A stretch of 37,756 nt of DNA from RFPW01 sp040401595 (GTDB lineage: Bacteria > Pseudomonadota > Gammaproteobacteria > Burkholderiales > Burkholderiaceae_E), in assembly GCA_040401595.1 (NCBI GenBank), contig JBBAOE010000025.1:1-37756 (forward strand), written 5' to 3'. The translations under genes were made by a program, and so were the position numbers. The notes under the pieces were generated by a model. That model made no database searches. It was not told the DNA's origin and was given only the letters and a program-made list of their open reading frames with translations. Shown here piece after piece: positions 8,204 to 16,475 of the stretch. Each line of letters begins with the position of its first letter. Within the stretch, counting starts at the first letter, position 1.

Positions 8204-9202
8204 ATGATCAGTTTGTTAAACATCATGCGGGCTTTGGCCGACCCTACACGGTTACGAATCGTGTTTCTCGTGCGTCGACTGGAGCTATCCGTGGGTGAAT
8301 TGGTCCAGATACTCGACCAAAGCCAGCCCCGCGTTTCCCGGCATATCCGGATTCTGGATGAAGCTGGGCTTTTGGAACGTCGCAAGGAAGGTAGCTGGGT
8401 ATTCTTAAGGCCTAGCGGGATGTTAACGGATGGCTCCCTTGCATCCTTATTGGCAGAGGCCGATGTGTCCCAGGCAAAGGCGTTCCAGCGGGACCTGCTG
8501 CGATTAGATGAAGTCCGAAACGCACGCACCGATATGGCTGCGCAGTATTTTGCGGCACATGCTGATGAGTGGGATTCGCTCAGATCATTGCATATTGCCG
8601 ATTCCGAAGTTGAAGCGCGCTTGGCGCAAGTCCTGTACAGCGCCCCCTTAGGTCGGGTCCTTGATGTCGGGACCGGCACCGGGCGGATTGTCGAATTGTT
8701 TGCGCCCGATTCCAGCCGGCTTGTGGCAATAGATAGCAGCCCCGAAATGCTCCGGCTCGCACGCGCAAAAATTGCTAACTTAAGTCCCGAAATCGCCAGT
8801 AAGGTTGATATAAAGCTTGGTGACTTCAACATGCTGCCAATGGGTGACGGTGAATTTGACACGGTCATCTTCCACCAAGTCCTGCATTATGCCCAGCACC
8901 CCGAAGCTGTTATCGCCGAAGCAATCCGTACGCTTGCGCCGGGTGGCCGTCTAGTCATCGTTGATTTTGCGGCGCATGATCTAGAAGAGCTCCGCACGGT
9001 ACATGCCCACGCCCGGCTTGGCTTTTCGGATGATTTCATGAAAAAGGCATTTAATAGTTACGGCCTGCAGATGGTGCACCAAACCGCGCTTGAGGCTGGC
9101 GCATTGGTGGTAAAGGTCTGGATGGGCGAAAAGCTCTCCACGCAGCAACCGCGTCCCACAGATAATCTCAAACCCAAAAACAATTTAAGGATCGTCGCAT
9201 GA
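8204..9202 (+). CDS. ArsR-family regulator fused to a SAM-dependent methyltransferase domain (SahR-like)
   Basis: A 332-residue fusion. Residues 1-95 form a winged-helix ArsR domain (LADPTRLRIVFLV; recognition helix SQPRVSRHIRILDEAGLL at 40-57). Residues about 105-300 form a class I methyltransferase with motif I VLDVGTGTG at 152-160 and the acidic strand-2 end VAIDSSPEM. I see no ArsR metal-binding Cys cluster. Some ArsR-family regulators (SahR) sense S-adenosylhomocysteine and control the methionine cycle. This position, with the stop overlapping the metF start by four bases (ATGA, 9199-9202), and the palindrome just upstream suggest that the methyltransferase fold serves as a SAM/SAH sensor controlling its own operon. 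That sensing role is inference; real methyltransferase activity is not excluded. Confidence 0.88.
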   Translation: MISLLNIMRALADPTRLRIVFLVRRLELSVGELVQILDQSQPRVSRHIRILDEAGLLERRKEGSWVFLRPSGMLTDGSLASLLAEADVSQAKAFQRDLLRLDEVRNARTDMAAQYFAAHADEWDSLRSLHIADSEVEARLAQVLYSAPLGRVLDVGTGTGRIVELFAPDSSRLVAIDSSPEMLRLARAKIANLSPEIASKVDIKLGDFNMLPMGDGEFDTVIFHQVLHYAQHPEAVIAEAIRTLAPGGRLVIVDFAAHDLEELRTVHAHARLGFSDDFMKKAFNSYGLQMVHQTALEAGALVVKVWMGEKLSTQQPRPTDNLKPKNNLRIVA

Positions 9203-10140
9203 TTCTCCCACTTGCACAGATGCAGGAGGCCAGCCGAGCTGTTGCCTCGCCCCTTTTTGCAGGGCTCCCCGGTGATTGCGAGATCAGCTTCGAATTCTTC
9301 CCGCCCAAAACGGAAAAGATGGAGGAGCAATTATGGGATTCGGTCGTGACCCTATCACCGCTGGGGCCGCGCTTTGTCTCGGTCACTTATGGTGCCGGCG
9401 GCACAACCCGGGAACGCACGCACAACACGGTGGCGCGCATTGCCCGCGAGACCGATATTCCGGCAGCCGCGCATTTGACCTGTGTCGAAGCATCCAAAGG
9501 CGAAATTGCCGATGTCGCCAGCGCCTATTGGGAAGCAGGGGTCCGACATATCGTCGCGCTGCGCGGGGATGCGCCCAGTTCCGACGGAAAATTTGTTCCG
9601 CATCCCGACGGCTATGCCAGTGCTGCGGAGCTGGTCGAAGGTTTGCGCAAACTGCATCCGTTTGAAATTTCGGTCAGCGCCTATCCCGAAACCCATCCCG
9701 AAGCCTTGTCGGCTGCGTCCGACATTGATTTTCTGAAACGCAAGCTGGACGCTGGGGCGAGCCGGGCAATTACGCAGTTCTTTTTTGAACCTGAAACCTT
9801 CTTCCGTTTCCGAGATGCGGTTGCCGCGGCTGGTATTGATGCAGAGATCGTACCGGGCATCATGCCCGTGTCGAACTTCGCTGCGATCACCCGCATGTCG
9901 CAAATGACCGGCACGTCTATACCAGATTGGATGGCGGACCTGTTCAATGGATTGGATGATCATCCATCCGCCCGTCAATTGGTGGCCGCTACTGTCTCGG
10001 CAGAAATGTGCCGGAAATTATATGCAGGCGGCGTTCGGGAATTTCACTTCTACACGCTGAACCGTGCCGAATTGTCCTATGCCATTTGCCATTTGCTGGG
10101 CAAGCGGCCCGCCGTATTAGCGCAAAAGGCGGCAGCATGA
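9199..10140 (+). CDS. metF: 5,10-methylenetetrahydrofolate reductase
   Basis: A 313-residue FAD-dependent TIM-barrel enzyme. It carries the N-terminal signature ISFEFFPPKT with the conserved catalytic Glu, the VTYGAGG segment, ALRGD, and the late ITQFFFEPETF and VPGIMPV segments. It makes 5-methyl-THF, the methyl donor for the two downstream MetH polypeptides. The start overlaps the regulator gene by four bases and the stop overlaps the next gene by four bases, so the three are translationally coupled. The protein is slightly longer at the N-terminus than E. coli MetF (296), consistent with other alphaproteobacterial forms. Confidence 0.95.
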   Translation: MILPLAQMQEASRAVASPLFAGLPGDCEISFEFFPPKTEKMEEQLWDSVVTLSPLGPRFVSVTYGAGGTTRERTHNTVARIARETDIPAAAHLTCVEASKGEIADVASAYWEAGVRHIVALRGDAPSSDGKFVPHPDGYASAAELVEGLRKLHPFEISVSAYPETHPEALSAASDIDFLKRKLDAGASRAITQFFFEPETFFRFRDAVAAAGIDAEIVPGIMPVSNFAAITRMSQMTGTSIPDWMADLFNGLDDHPSARQLVAATVSAEMCRKLYAGGVREFHFYTLNRAELSYAICHLLGKRPAVLAQKAAA

Positions 10141-11183
10141 GCGCGCGTGAAACCTTCGTCGCCCGTGCGGCGCAACAGATATTGGTGTTCGACGGTGGCT
10201 ATGGCACCGCAATCCAAGGCTATAAACTGTCCGAAGCGGATTATCGCGGCGACCTTGATCTGACGCATGATCAAAAGGGCAATAATGATCTATTGTCGAT
10301 TACGCGGGCCGATGTCGTTGGAGCGATCCATAGCGCCTATCTCGACGCAGGCGCCGACATGATCGAAACCAACACGTTCAGCGCAACCAAAATCAGCATG
10401 GCCGATTATGGCTGCGAACATTTGGTGCGGCAGCTGAACATGGAGTCAGCGAAGTTGGCCCGCGCCTGTTGCGATGCGGCTGAGGCAAAGGACGGCATAA
10501 AGCGGTTCGTGGCTGGATCGATTGGCCCGACCAATAAAACCCTGTCCTTGTCGCCTGATGTCAATGATCCCGGCTATCGTGAGATAGACTTTGACTATCT
10601 GAAAGATGTGTACCGCGAACAATGCGACGCACTGATTGAAGGCGGTGTCGATTTCCTCTTGATCGAAACCATTTTCGACACGCTCAACGCCAAATGCGCT
10701 GCGATGGCAGCGCAAGAGGCTGCGGCAGCCTGTGGCCGCGATGTGCCGTTGATGATATCCATGACCATTACCGATATGGCTGGCCGAAATCTGTCTGGCC
10801 ATACGGTGGAAGCATTTTGGGCCGCGATCCGCCATGTCAAACCGCTTACCATCGGGTTGAATTGCTCCTTTGGCGCAGACCTTTTGCGACCGCATCTAGC
10901 GGCATTGTCCAAGCAAGCTGACACGCTTGTGATGGCTTACCCCAATGCAGGTCTGCCCAATGATTTGGCCGAATATGATGAACTGCCCGAAACCACGGCA
11001 CAATTGATTGGCCAATGGCTCGACGATGGCCTGGTAAATGTTATCGGCGGTTGCTGTGGCACAACCCCAGCGCATATCGCTGCGATTGCCAAGGCGGTTG
11101 CGCATCGCGCACCACGCGCCATTCCCAAGGCAGATATTGTGACCCGGTTGGCGGGGCTTGAACCCTTCGTCATGGCCGCCTGA
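10137..11183 (+). CDS. metH: Methionine synthase, homocysteine-binding half (split MetH, N-terminal module)
   Basis: A 348-residue homocysteine S-methyltransferase domain corresponding to the first module of E. coli MetH. The zinc ligands are visible: Cys243 in GLNCSFGADLLRP and Cys306/Cys307 in GGCCGTTP, each four residues short of the E. coli numbers 247, 310 and 311. DGGYGTAIQ near residue 20 is the family start of the barrel. The ATG at 10137 overlaps the metF stop; the longer open frame from 10008 only reads through the end of metF out of frame. It must pair with the product of the next gene, which carries the folate and cobalamin modules. Confidence 0.93.
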   Translation: MSARETFVARAAQQILVFDGGYGTAIQGYKLSEADYRGDLDLTHDQKGNNDLLSITRADVVGAIHSAYLDAGADMIETNTFSATKISMADYGCEHLVRQLNMESAKLARACCDAAEAKDGIKRFVAGSIGPTNKTLSLSPDVNDPGYREIDFDYLKDVYREQCDALIEGGVDFLLIETIFDTLNAKCAAMAAQEAAAACGRDVPLMISMTITDMAGRNLSGHTVEAFWAAIRHVKPLTIGLNCSFGADLLRPHLAALSKQADTLVMAYPNAGLPNDLAEYDELPETTAQLIGQWLDDGLVNVIGGCCGTTPAHIAAIAKAVAHRAPRAIPKADIVTRLAGLEPFVMAA

Positions 11184-11204
11184 ACCTTATAAAGCAGAAC
11201 AAAA

Positions 11205-13829
11205 ATGTCCTTCACTACGTCCTCTTCCCGCTTCGTCAATATCGGCGAGCGCACCAATGTCACTGGCAGTGCCAAGTTTAAAAAATTGATCCTCGCTGGC
11301 GATTATGAAGCCGCAGTCGAGGTTGCACGCGACCAGGTCGAAAATGGCGCGCAGATTATCGACATTAACATGGATGAAGGCCTGCTCGACGCGCATGAAG
11401 CGATGACCACTTTCATCAAGCGTATCGCGGCAGAACCCGATATCGCCCGCGTGCCGTTAATGATCGACAGTTCCAAATGGAGCGTGATTGAGGCCGGGCT
11501 GAAATGCGTTTCGGGTAAGCCCATCGTGAATTCGATATCCATGAAAGAAGGCGAAGAGGCTTTCTTGCATCATGCGCGCCTCTGCATGGCTTATGGTGCT
11601 GCTGTCGTGGTCATGGCGTTTGATGAAACCGGGCAGGCGGACACGCAAGCGCGGAAGGTCGAGATTTGTAAGCGCGCCTACGATCTTTTAATTGGCATCT
11701 GTTTTCCGCCTGAGGACATTATCTTCGATCCCAATATTTTCGCGGTGGCAACGGGGATTGAGGAGCATAATAATTACGGCGTCGACTTTATCGAGGCGGT
11801 GAAAGAACTGCGCGTCTTGTGCCCGCATGCCCATTATTCGGGCGGGCTTTCTAACCTGTCGTTCAGCTTCCGTGGCAATGAACCCGTCCGCCGCGCAATG
11901 CACTCGATTTTCCTTTATCATGCCATCCCCGCCGGTTTGGACATGGCCATCGTCAATGCGGGGCAGCTTGATATCTATGATGACATAGATGCAGAGCTGC
12001 GCGTGGCGTGCGAGGATGTCATTCTGAACCGGGATCCTGATGCGACCGAGCGCCTGATCGCGCTTGCCGAAAGATATCGTGGGACCGACGTTGCACAGGA
12101 AAAGGCCGAGGCCGAATGGCGGGGCTGGCCGGTGACCAAAAGGTTGGAGCATGCCTTGGTCAAGGGCATCGATGCCCATATCGTCGAGGATACGGAAGAA
12201 GCTCGGTTGGCCATCAAAATGGCAGGGGGTCGCCCCATAGAGGTTATTGAAGGGCCTCTGATGGACGGCATGAATGTCGTAGGCGACCTGTTTGGTTCGG
12301 GCCGCATGTTCTTACCGCAAGTGGTGAAGTCAGCGCGGGTGATGAAGAAAGCGGTTGCGCATCTCTTCCCCTTTATTGAGGCCGAAAAAGAAGCTGGTGC
12401 CAAAGGCAAGGGTAAGATCATCATGGCGACCGTCAAGGGCGACGTGCATGACATTGGCAAGAATATCGTGGGCGTTGTCCTGCAATGCAATGGCTTCGAG
12501 ATTGTTGATCTCGGCGTCATGGTTCCATGGCCGACAATCTTGCAAGCGGCGGTCGAACATGATGCCGACATGATCGGGCTGTCGGGCCTTATCACCCCTT
12601 CGCTTGACGAAATGGTGACCGTTGCCGAGGAAATGGAAAAAGCGGGCATGTCGATGCCGTTGATGATTGGCGGGGCCACCACGTCGAAAACGCACACGGC
12701 CTTACGTATTGAGCCTGTCTATTCCGGTCCCGTCATCCATGTGCTCGACGCCTCGCGCGCTGTCGGGGTGGCAGGAACATTGGTCAGTGACACCATGGCG
12801 GACAAATTTGTTGCCGACACCCGCGCCGAATATAGCCATATTCGCGATGCCCGTGCGGGCAAGACGGCGAAGCCGCTCTCCACGCTGGAAGAAGCCCGCG
12901 CCAACGCCTTTGAAATTGACGAAAGCCTTAAGCCAGCCGCACCGCAAAAGCCTGGCGTTCATGTCTATGACGATTGGGATCTCGCGGACCTACGCAACTA
13001 TATCGACTGGACCCCGTTTTTCCGTGCGTGGGAATTGCATGGCAATTACCCTGCGATTTTGACCGATGAAGTTGTCGGTGAAAGCGCGACCAGCCTTTTT
13101 GCCGATGCCAATGCGATGCTCGACAAAATCATCAATGAAAAATGGCTTCGCGCTAAGGGCGTGGCAGGCCTGTGGCCCTGCCAGCGCGATGGCGATGATG
13201 TGATTGTCTATTGCGAACGGACCGAGGCGCATGTCCGCTTGCCGTTCTTGCGCCAACAAATCGCCAAGCGCGAAGGCAAAGCGAACATGTGCTTGGCCGA
13301 TTTCATCAGCCGAGATGGCGATTGGATCGGCGGATTTGCAGTGACCACTGGCCACGGCATTGAAACGCATCTGGCGGGGTTCAAAGCCAATATCGACGAT
13401 TATTCGGACATCATGCTGAAGGCGCTGGCTGACCGCTTGGCGGAGGCCTTTGCCGAACGGATGCACGAACATGTTCGTAAGGATCTATGGGGCTATGCCC
13501 CTGATGAACAATTCACGCCTGAGGCACTGAACCGCGAAGAGTATCGCGGTATACGTCCAGCCCCCGGCTACCCAGCCTGTCCGGACCATAGCCTAAAGCC
13601 GACCTTGTTCGACCTGCTGGATGCGACGTCCACAACCGGTATCACCTTGACCGAAAGCTTTGCCATGTTGCCGACCGCTGCTGTGAGCGGTCTATACTTC
13701 GGCCACCCGCAATCCGAATATTTCGGTGTTGCGCGCATTGGCGATGATCAAGTGTTGGATTATGCCGCACGCCGAGGGTTGGACCTTGACCGTGCACGGC
13801 AATATTTGCGGCCCAACCTCAACGAATAG
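11205..13829 (+). CDS. metH: Methionine synthase, folate/cobalamin/reactivation half (split MetH, C-terminal modules)
   Basis: An 874-residue protein with the other three modules of cobalamin-dependent methionine synthase. The pterin-binding barrel begins with NIGERTNVTGS (12-22). The cobalamin cap and Rossmann domain have the Asp413-x-His415-x-x-Gly418 motif (DVHDIG), His415 being the lower cobalt ligand. The C-terminal activation domain has the SAM-binding run RPAPGYPACPDH from Arg784. Nothing is missing relative to residues about 350-1227 of E. coli MetH except the homocysteine module, which is the preceding gene 21 bases upstream. The leader before its ATG has no strong ribosome site, so it may depend on upstream translation. 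Confidence 0.95.
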   Translation: MSFTTSSSRFVNIGERTNVTGSAKFKKLILAGDYEAAVEVARDQVENGAQIIDINMDEGLLDAHEAMTTFIKRIAAEPDIARVPLMIDSSKWSVIEAGLKCVSGKPIVNSISMKEGEEAFLHHARLCMAYGAAVVVMAFDETGQADTQARKVEICKRAYDLLIGICFPPEDIIFDPNIFAVATGIEEHNNYGVDFIEAVKELRVLCPHAHYSGGLSNLSFSFRGNEPVRRAMHSIFLYHAIPAGLDMAIVNAGQLDIYDDIDAELRVACEDVILNRDPDATERLIALAERYRGTDVAQEKAEAEWRGWPVTKRLEHALVKGIDAHIVEDTEEARLAIKMAGGRPIEVIEGPLMDGMNVVGDLFGSGRMFLPQVVKSARVMKKAVAHLFPFIEAEKEAGAKGKGKIIMATVKGDVHDIGKNIVGVVLQCNGFEIVDLGVMVPWPTILQAAVEHDADMIGLSGLITPSLDEMVTVAEEMEKAGMSMPLMIGGATTSKTHTALRIEPVYSGPVIHVLDASRAVGVAGTLVSDTMADKFVADTRAEYSHIRDARAGKTAKPLSTLEEARANAFEIDESLKPAAPQKPGVHVYDDWDLADLRNYIDWTPFFRAWELHGNYPAILTDEVVGESATSLFADANAMLDKIINEKWLRAKGVAGLWPCQRDGDDVIVYCERTEAHVRLPFLRQQIAKREGKANMCLADFISRDGDWIGGFAVTTGHGIETHLAGFKANIDDYSDIMLKALADRLAEAFAERMHEHVRKDLWGYAPDEQFTPEALNREEYRGIRPAPGYPACPDHSLKPTLFDLLDATSTTGITLTESFAMLPTAAVSGLYFGHPQSEYFGVARIGDDQVLDYAARRGLDLDRARQYLRPNLNE

Positions 13830-13871
13830 GAATTTAAGTGGTCCTGACCCTAAGCGCGCATCGGGAATGGC

Positions 13872-14636
13872 CTAAAGCCGGTTGAAGACAAATCCGGCAA
13901 ACCAACCGAGCAGCAATGAGACAAGCACTGCCATTGCACCATAAAACAGCGCATAATCTTGTGCCAAGACAGTGACCAACTGTTCGAACCCTGTTTTTCG
14001 TATCCGGACCTCGACATTGTCATCGGCAACAATCACCCGGCCATCGCGAATGAGCAAAGTTTCAGCCGTGTAGACACCGACCGGCACGCTGGACGGAATG
14101 TTGAGGCGCGCGCGATACAGCACTTGATCGGTGATTTCGACCGTACCTGCCTCTTGGCGGAAAAGACCATTGCGGCGATTTAAGTCTACCAGTCCATCGA
14201 CAAAGCGACGCTGTTCGGTGGCGTTGACCTCGCCGCTTGGAGATAATTGTAGGCGGTCAAGACCAAGCTCGTAAATCGCCGCTGTTTTGCTGTTGACGAT
14301 TTGATCCAGTGGCCGTGATGAAGCGATGGCATAATATGCCGGGACGGACCGGAAATCGCTGCTGTCGGCGTTGACCCAGATACCGGCAATTTTCTGCTTT
14401 TCCCGTAAAGTTACGGACCGAGTTGGCCCGCGCAGAACAACGGCAACATCGACTTGCCCTTCTGGCGCCACGCCGCGCGGGTAGATGATGGCCCCAAATA
14501 ACAGCATTTCGGCTCCCGTGAAGCCCGACTGAATATTGATCTGCCGTTGCGAGACATCCGGCACCAGCTTAGGCACATTTTGCGCGCTCGCGCTGATCGG
14601 TAGCAAAAACAAGAGCAGGGCGAATAAACGGATCAT
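13872..14636 (-). CDS. TIGR02186-family (Alph_Pro_TM) membrane-anchored protein
   Basis: A 254-residue protein with a cleavable signal (MIRLFALLLFLLPISASAQ), a periplasmic region (about 20-225) and one C-terminal transmembrane helix (about 228-250, ALFYGAMAVLVSLLLGWFAGF). The internal character (GFTGAEMLLFGAI, VVLRGP near 85-90, GIWVN near 105) fits an uncharacterised alphaproteobacterial family. Its start overlaps the stop of the TauE/SafE gene by four bases (14633-14636), so the two are co-translated. The family commonly neighbours such exporters, which suggests a periplasmic accessory role. Function is unknown. Confidence 0.82.
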   Translation of the reverse strand: MIRLFALLLFLLPISASAQNVPKLVPDVSQRQINIQSGFTGAEMLLFGAIIYPRGVAPEGQVDVAVVLRGPTRSVTLREKQKIAGIWVNADSSDFRSVPAYYAIASSRPLDQIVNSKTAAIYELGLDRLQLSPSGEVNATEQRRFVDGLVDLNRRNGLFRQEAGTVEITDQVLYRARLNIPSSVPVGVYTAETLLIRDGRVIVADDNVEVRIRKTGFEQLVTVLAQDYALFYGAMAVLVSLLLGWFAGFVFNRL

Positions 14637-15547
14637 AGGGCCTGCAAGGTATAAATTTCGTCAGGCCGCCAGCCGAGACCAAGCGCCATGCGGATGGCCA
14701 CAAGCAGAACAATCGCGGCGAGAAAGAGGCGTAGATATTCTGGCCGCATGCGCTGCGCCAGACGCGCGCCGATCTGCGCACCCGTCACACTGCCAATGAG
14801 CAAGAATACGGCAAGCACTATATCAACCGCTTTTGTGGTCAGGCTGTGCATCATCGTTGACGCAATCGTCACGAACAAAATCTGAAACAACGATGTCCCA
14901 ACCACAACCTGCGCGCCCATGCCTAAAAGATAGAGCATGGCGGGCACCATGATGAAGCCGCCGCCCACGCCAAGCAGCATAGTCATAATGCCCGTGATAA
15001 AGCCCAATATCAGCGGCGCGATAGGCGAGATATAAAGACCGGAGCGATAGAAGCGCCAGCGCATCGGTAAATTGGCTACCAACGGATGATGCCGCCGTTT
15101 GGCCGCAGCTACTGGCTTACCCGCGCGCACGGCCAGAACGCTGGTTAAGCTTTCCTTGGCCATTAAGCCACCGATGCTACCCAACATGAGAACGTAGAGG
15201 ATGTTGATAACGGTATCGATCTGGCCAATCGACTCCAACATTTCAAATATCGCTGCGCCCGCGCCTGTGCCGAATATGCCGCCGACCACAAGCACACCGC
15301 CCATCTGGAAATCGACCCCGCCGCGTTTCATATGTGCGAAGACGCCTGAGACGCTGGCCCCTGTCACCTGCGTGGATGCGGACGCCGCGGCTACCGCAGG
15401 CGGGATACCGTAGAATATGAGCAAAGGTGTTGTCAGGAAACCGCCACCGACGCCGAACATCCCCGACAGCACGCCGACGCCGCCACCCAGAAGGATGATT
15501 ACCAGCGCGTTGACTGACAGATTGGCTATGGGAAGATAAATATCCAT
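14633..15547 (-). CDS. TauE/SafE-family sulfite/organosulfonate exporter
   Basis: A 304-residue inner-membrane protein with about eight hydrophobic segments in two related halves. Each half holds the family's Gly-rich turn: GMFGVGGGFLTTP near residue 30 and LLGVGGGFIMVPA near 185. A longer basic loop (about 130-150, AAKRRHHPL) joins the halves. The TauE/SafE family moves anions such as sulfite, sulfoacetate or related organosulfur compounds; the substrate cannot be told from sequence. It is the first gene of a two-gene unit with the TIGR02186 protein and lies beside the methionine operon, convergent with metH. Confidence 0.88.
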   Translation of the reverse strand: MDIYLPIANLSVNALVIILLGGGVGVLSGMFGVGGGFLTTPLLIFYGIPPAVAAASASTQVTGASVSGVFAHMKRGGVDFQMGGVLVVGGIFGTGAGAAIFEMLESIGQIDTVINILYVLMLGSIGGLMAKESLTSVLAVRAGKPVAAAKRRHHPLVANLPMRWRFYRSGLYISPIAPLILGFITGIMTMLLGVGGGFIMVPAMLYLLGMGAQVVVGTSLFQILFVTIASTMMHSLTTKAVDIVLAVFLLIGSVTGAQIGARLAQRMRPEYLRLFLAAIVLLVAIRMALGLGWRPDEIYTLQAL

Positions 15548-15598
15548 AATCGACAGTCGGACCCTAACGGCATTTGACGGCAGGATAAAGGCGGCGTT

Positions 15599-16126
15599 TT
15601 AGAAACTGGTGGACAAGGTTACCGTCGGACCATCGCCGGGCCGTGCGTCGCCCGCAACGCGAAAGCGCCAACTTGCGTCAAGCCGGAGTGAGGCTGCACC
15701 AGGCTTTAGGTTTGCGCGGACAGTTGGCCCCATGTCGAGCCGCATAATGCCGCTTTGGCCGCCCGCCCATGTGCCTGCGCCGGCCGCCAACGTGATATGG
15801 CCGTGGCTGGCCATGTTTTTCAATAAATGCAATTGGCCGTCGGCAAATCCACCACCAGATTTGCCCGTCACAAACCCTGCCTGTCCATATCCGTCGAGCA
15901 CAAAGCCCAAGGGCAATGAAGTGCCGCCATGTCCACTAGATACAAAGGCCGCAATGGCATCGGAGCGCTTTGGCCGAAAGCGGCGTTCGAGGGATAAATT
16001 TGCTGGGAACGTGGTCGATGGACGCCAGAGCAACCCCGCCGCCCATTCGCGTTCGCGCGGGTCATCGTGGGAAACCGACGCGCGCCCGACGAGTGCCAAA
16101 TGCGAAACGTTGCGTTCACCTTTATG
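15599..16126 (-). pseudogene. C-terminal fragment of a surface beta-barrel protein gene, 5' end deleted
   Basis: This minus-strand frame encodes about 175 residues with alternating beta-barrel character (NLSLERRF, GYGQAGFV, HITLAAGAGTWAG, ASLRLDASWRFRVAGDARPGDG) ending in Ser-Phe, like an outer-membrane strand. It resembles the C-terminal end of large sphingomonad surface/TPR-barrel proteins (NfrA_C-like, from memory). There is no signal peptide, no upstream start, and only a TTG at 16099. Recognisable sequence begins at about HKGERNVSHLALVGRA (16126), immediately after the end of the LuxR-type domain in another frame. I read it as the surviving tail of a deleted gene. Confidence 0.65.
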
Positions 16127-16365
16127 TCGAATATCTTGGCAGCGTCTATGCGGCTGGTAGCATTTAGCTTGCGCCTTGCCGCATCAAGCCGTTGATCAAC
16201 GGTGAATGGTGAGATGCCCAATGCTCGGGCTATTTCCTTAGAAGTGTGATGCTGCACCACCAGTCGGAGGCATGCCTTTTGGCCCTCGGTCAAGTGAAGA
16301 GGTGACTGTGCGCTCATCGAAATGTTTTTTTCGACATAAGACTTTTTGGACATTATTTTGGCCAT
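15868..16365 (-). CDS. LuxR-type helix-turn-helix protein, truncated and running out of frame
   Basis: The ATG at 16365 has a GGCGGAG ribosome site. Residues about 20-80 form a GerE/LuxR DNA-binding domain: LTEGQKACLRLVVQHHTSKEIARALGISPFTVDQRLDAARRKL, then TSRIDAAKIF. After about residue 80 (16126-16130) the frame leaves the family and reads an out-of-frame version of the barrel fragment, low-complexity and Arg/Ser/Pro-rich, until the stop at 15868. The predicted 165-residue product is therefore a real HTH domain with a nonsense tail. The DNA-binding domain alone could still fold, so the gene may be either dead or a minimal regulator. It diverges from nhaA. Confidence 0.6.
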   Translation of the reverse strand: MAKIMSKKSYVEKNISMSAQSPLHLTEGQKACLRLVVQHHTSKEIARALGISPFTVDQRLDAARRKLNATSRIDAAKIFDIKVNATFRIWHSSGARRFPTMTRANANGRRGCSGVHRPRSQQIYPSNAAFGQSAPMPLRPLYLVDMAALHCPWALCSTDMDRQGL

Positions 16366-16475
16366 GGTCTCCGCCCCCTTAACTAAGGTTATAAACCGAG
16401 ATACGCTGCTAAGGCAAGGCAATTACTGCATTTTTCGCCTTTGCTTGCCATCGTTTGGCCGAGTCGCCATAAGCA

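Noticed and set aside
8200..8868. Long antisense frame (222 residues) opposite the ArsR-methyltransferase gene.
   Set aside because: Ser/Arg-rich composition, no ribosome site and no domain; it is a codon-bias shadow of the real gene. The same applies to the other long antisense frames, for example 11975-12697 and 32506-33162.
10008..11183. A longer 391-residue start for the MetH homocysteine module.
   Set aside because: The first 43 residues are an out-of-frame reading of the end of metF; the ATG at 10137 matches the family start and overlaps the metF stop.
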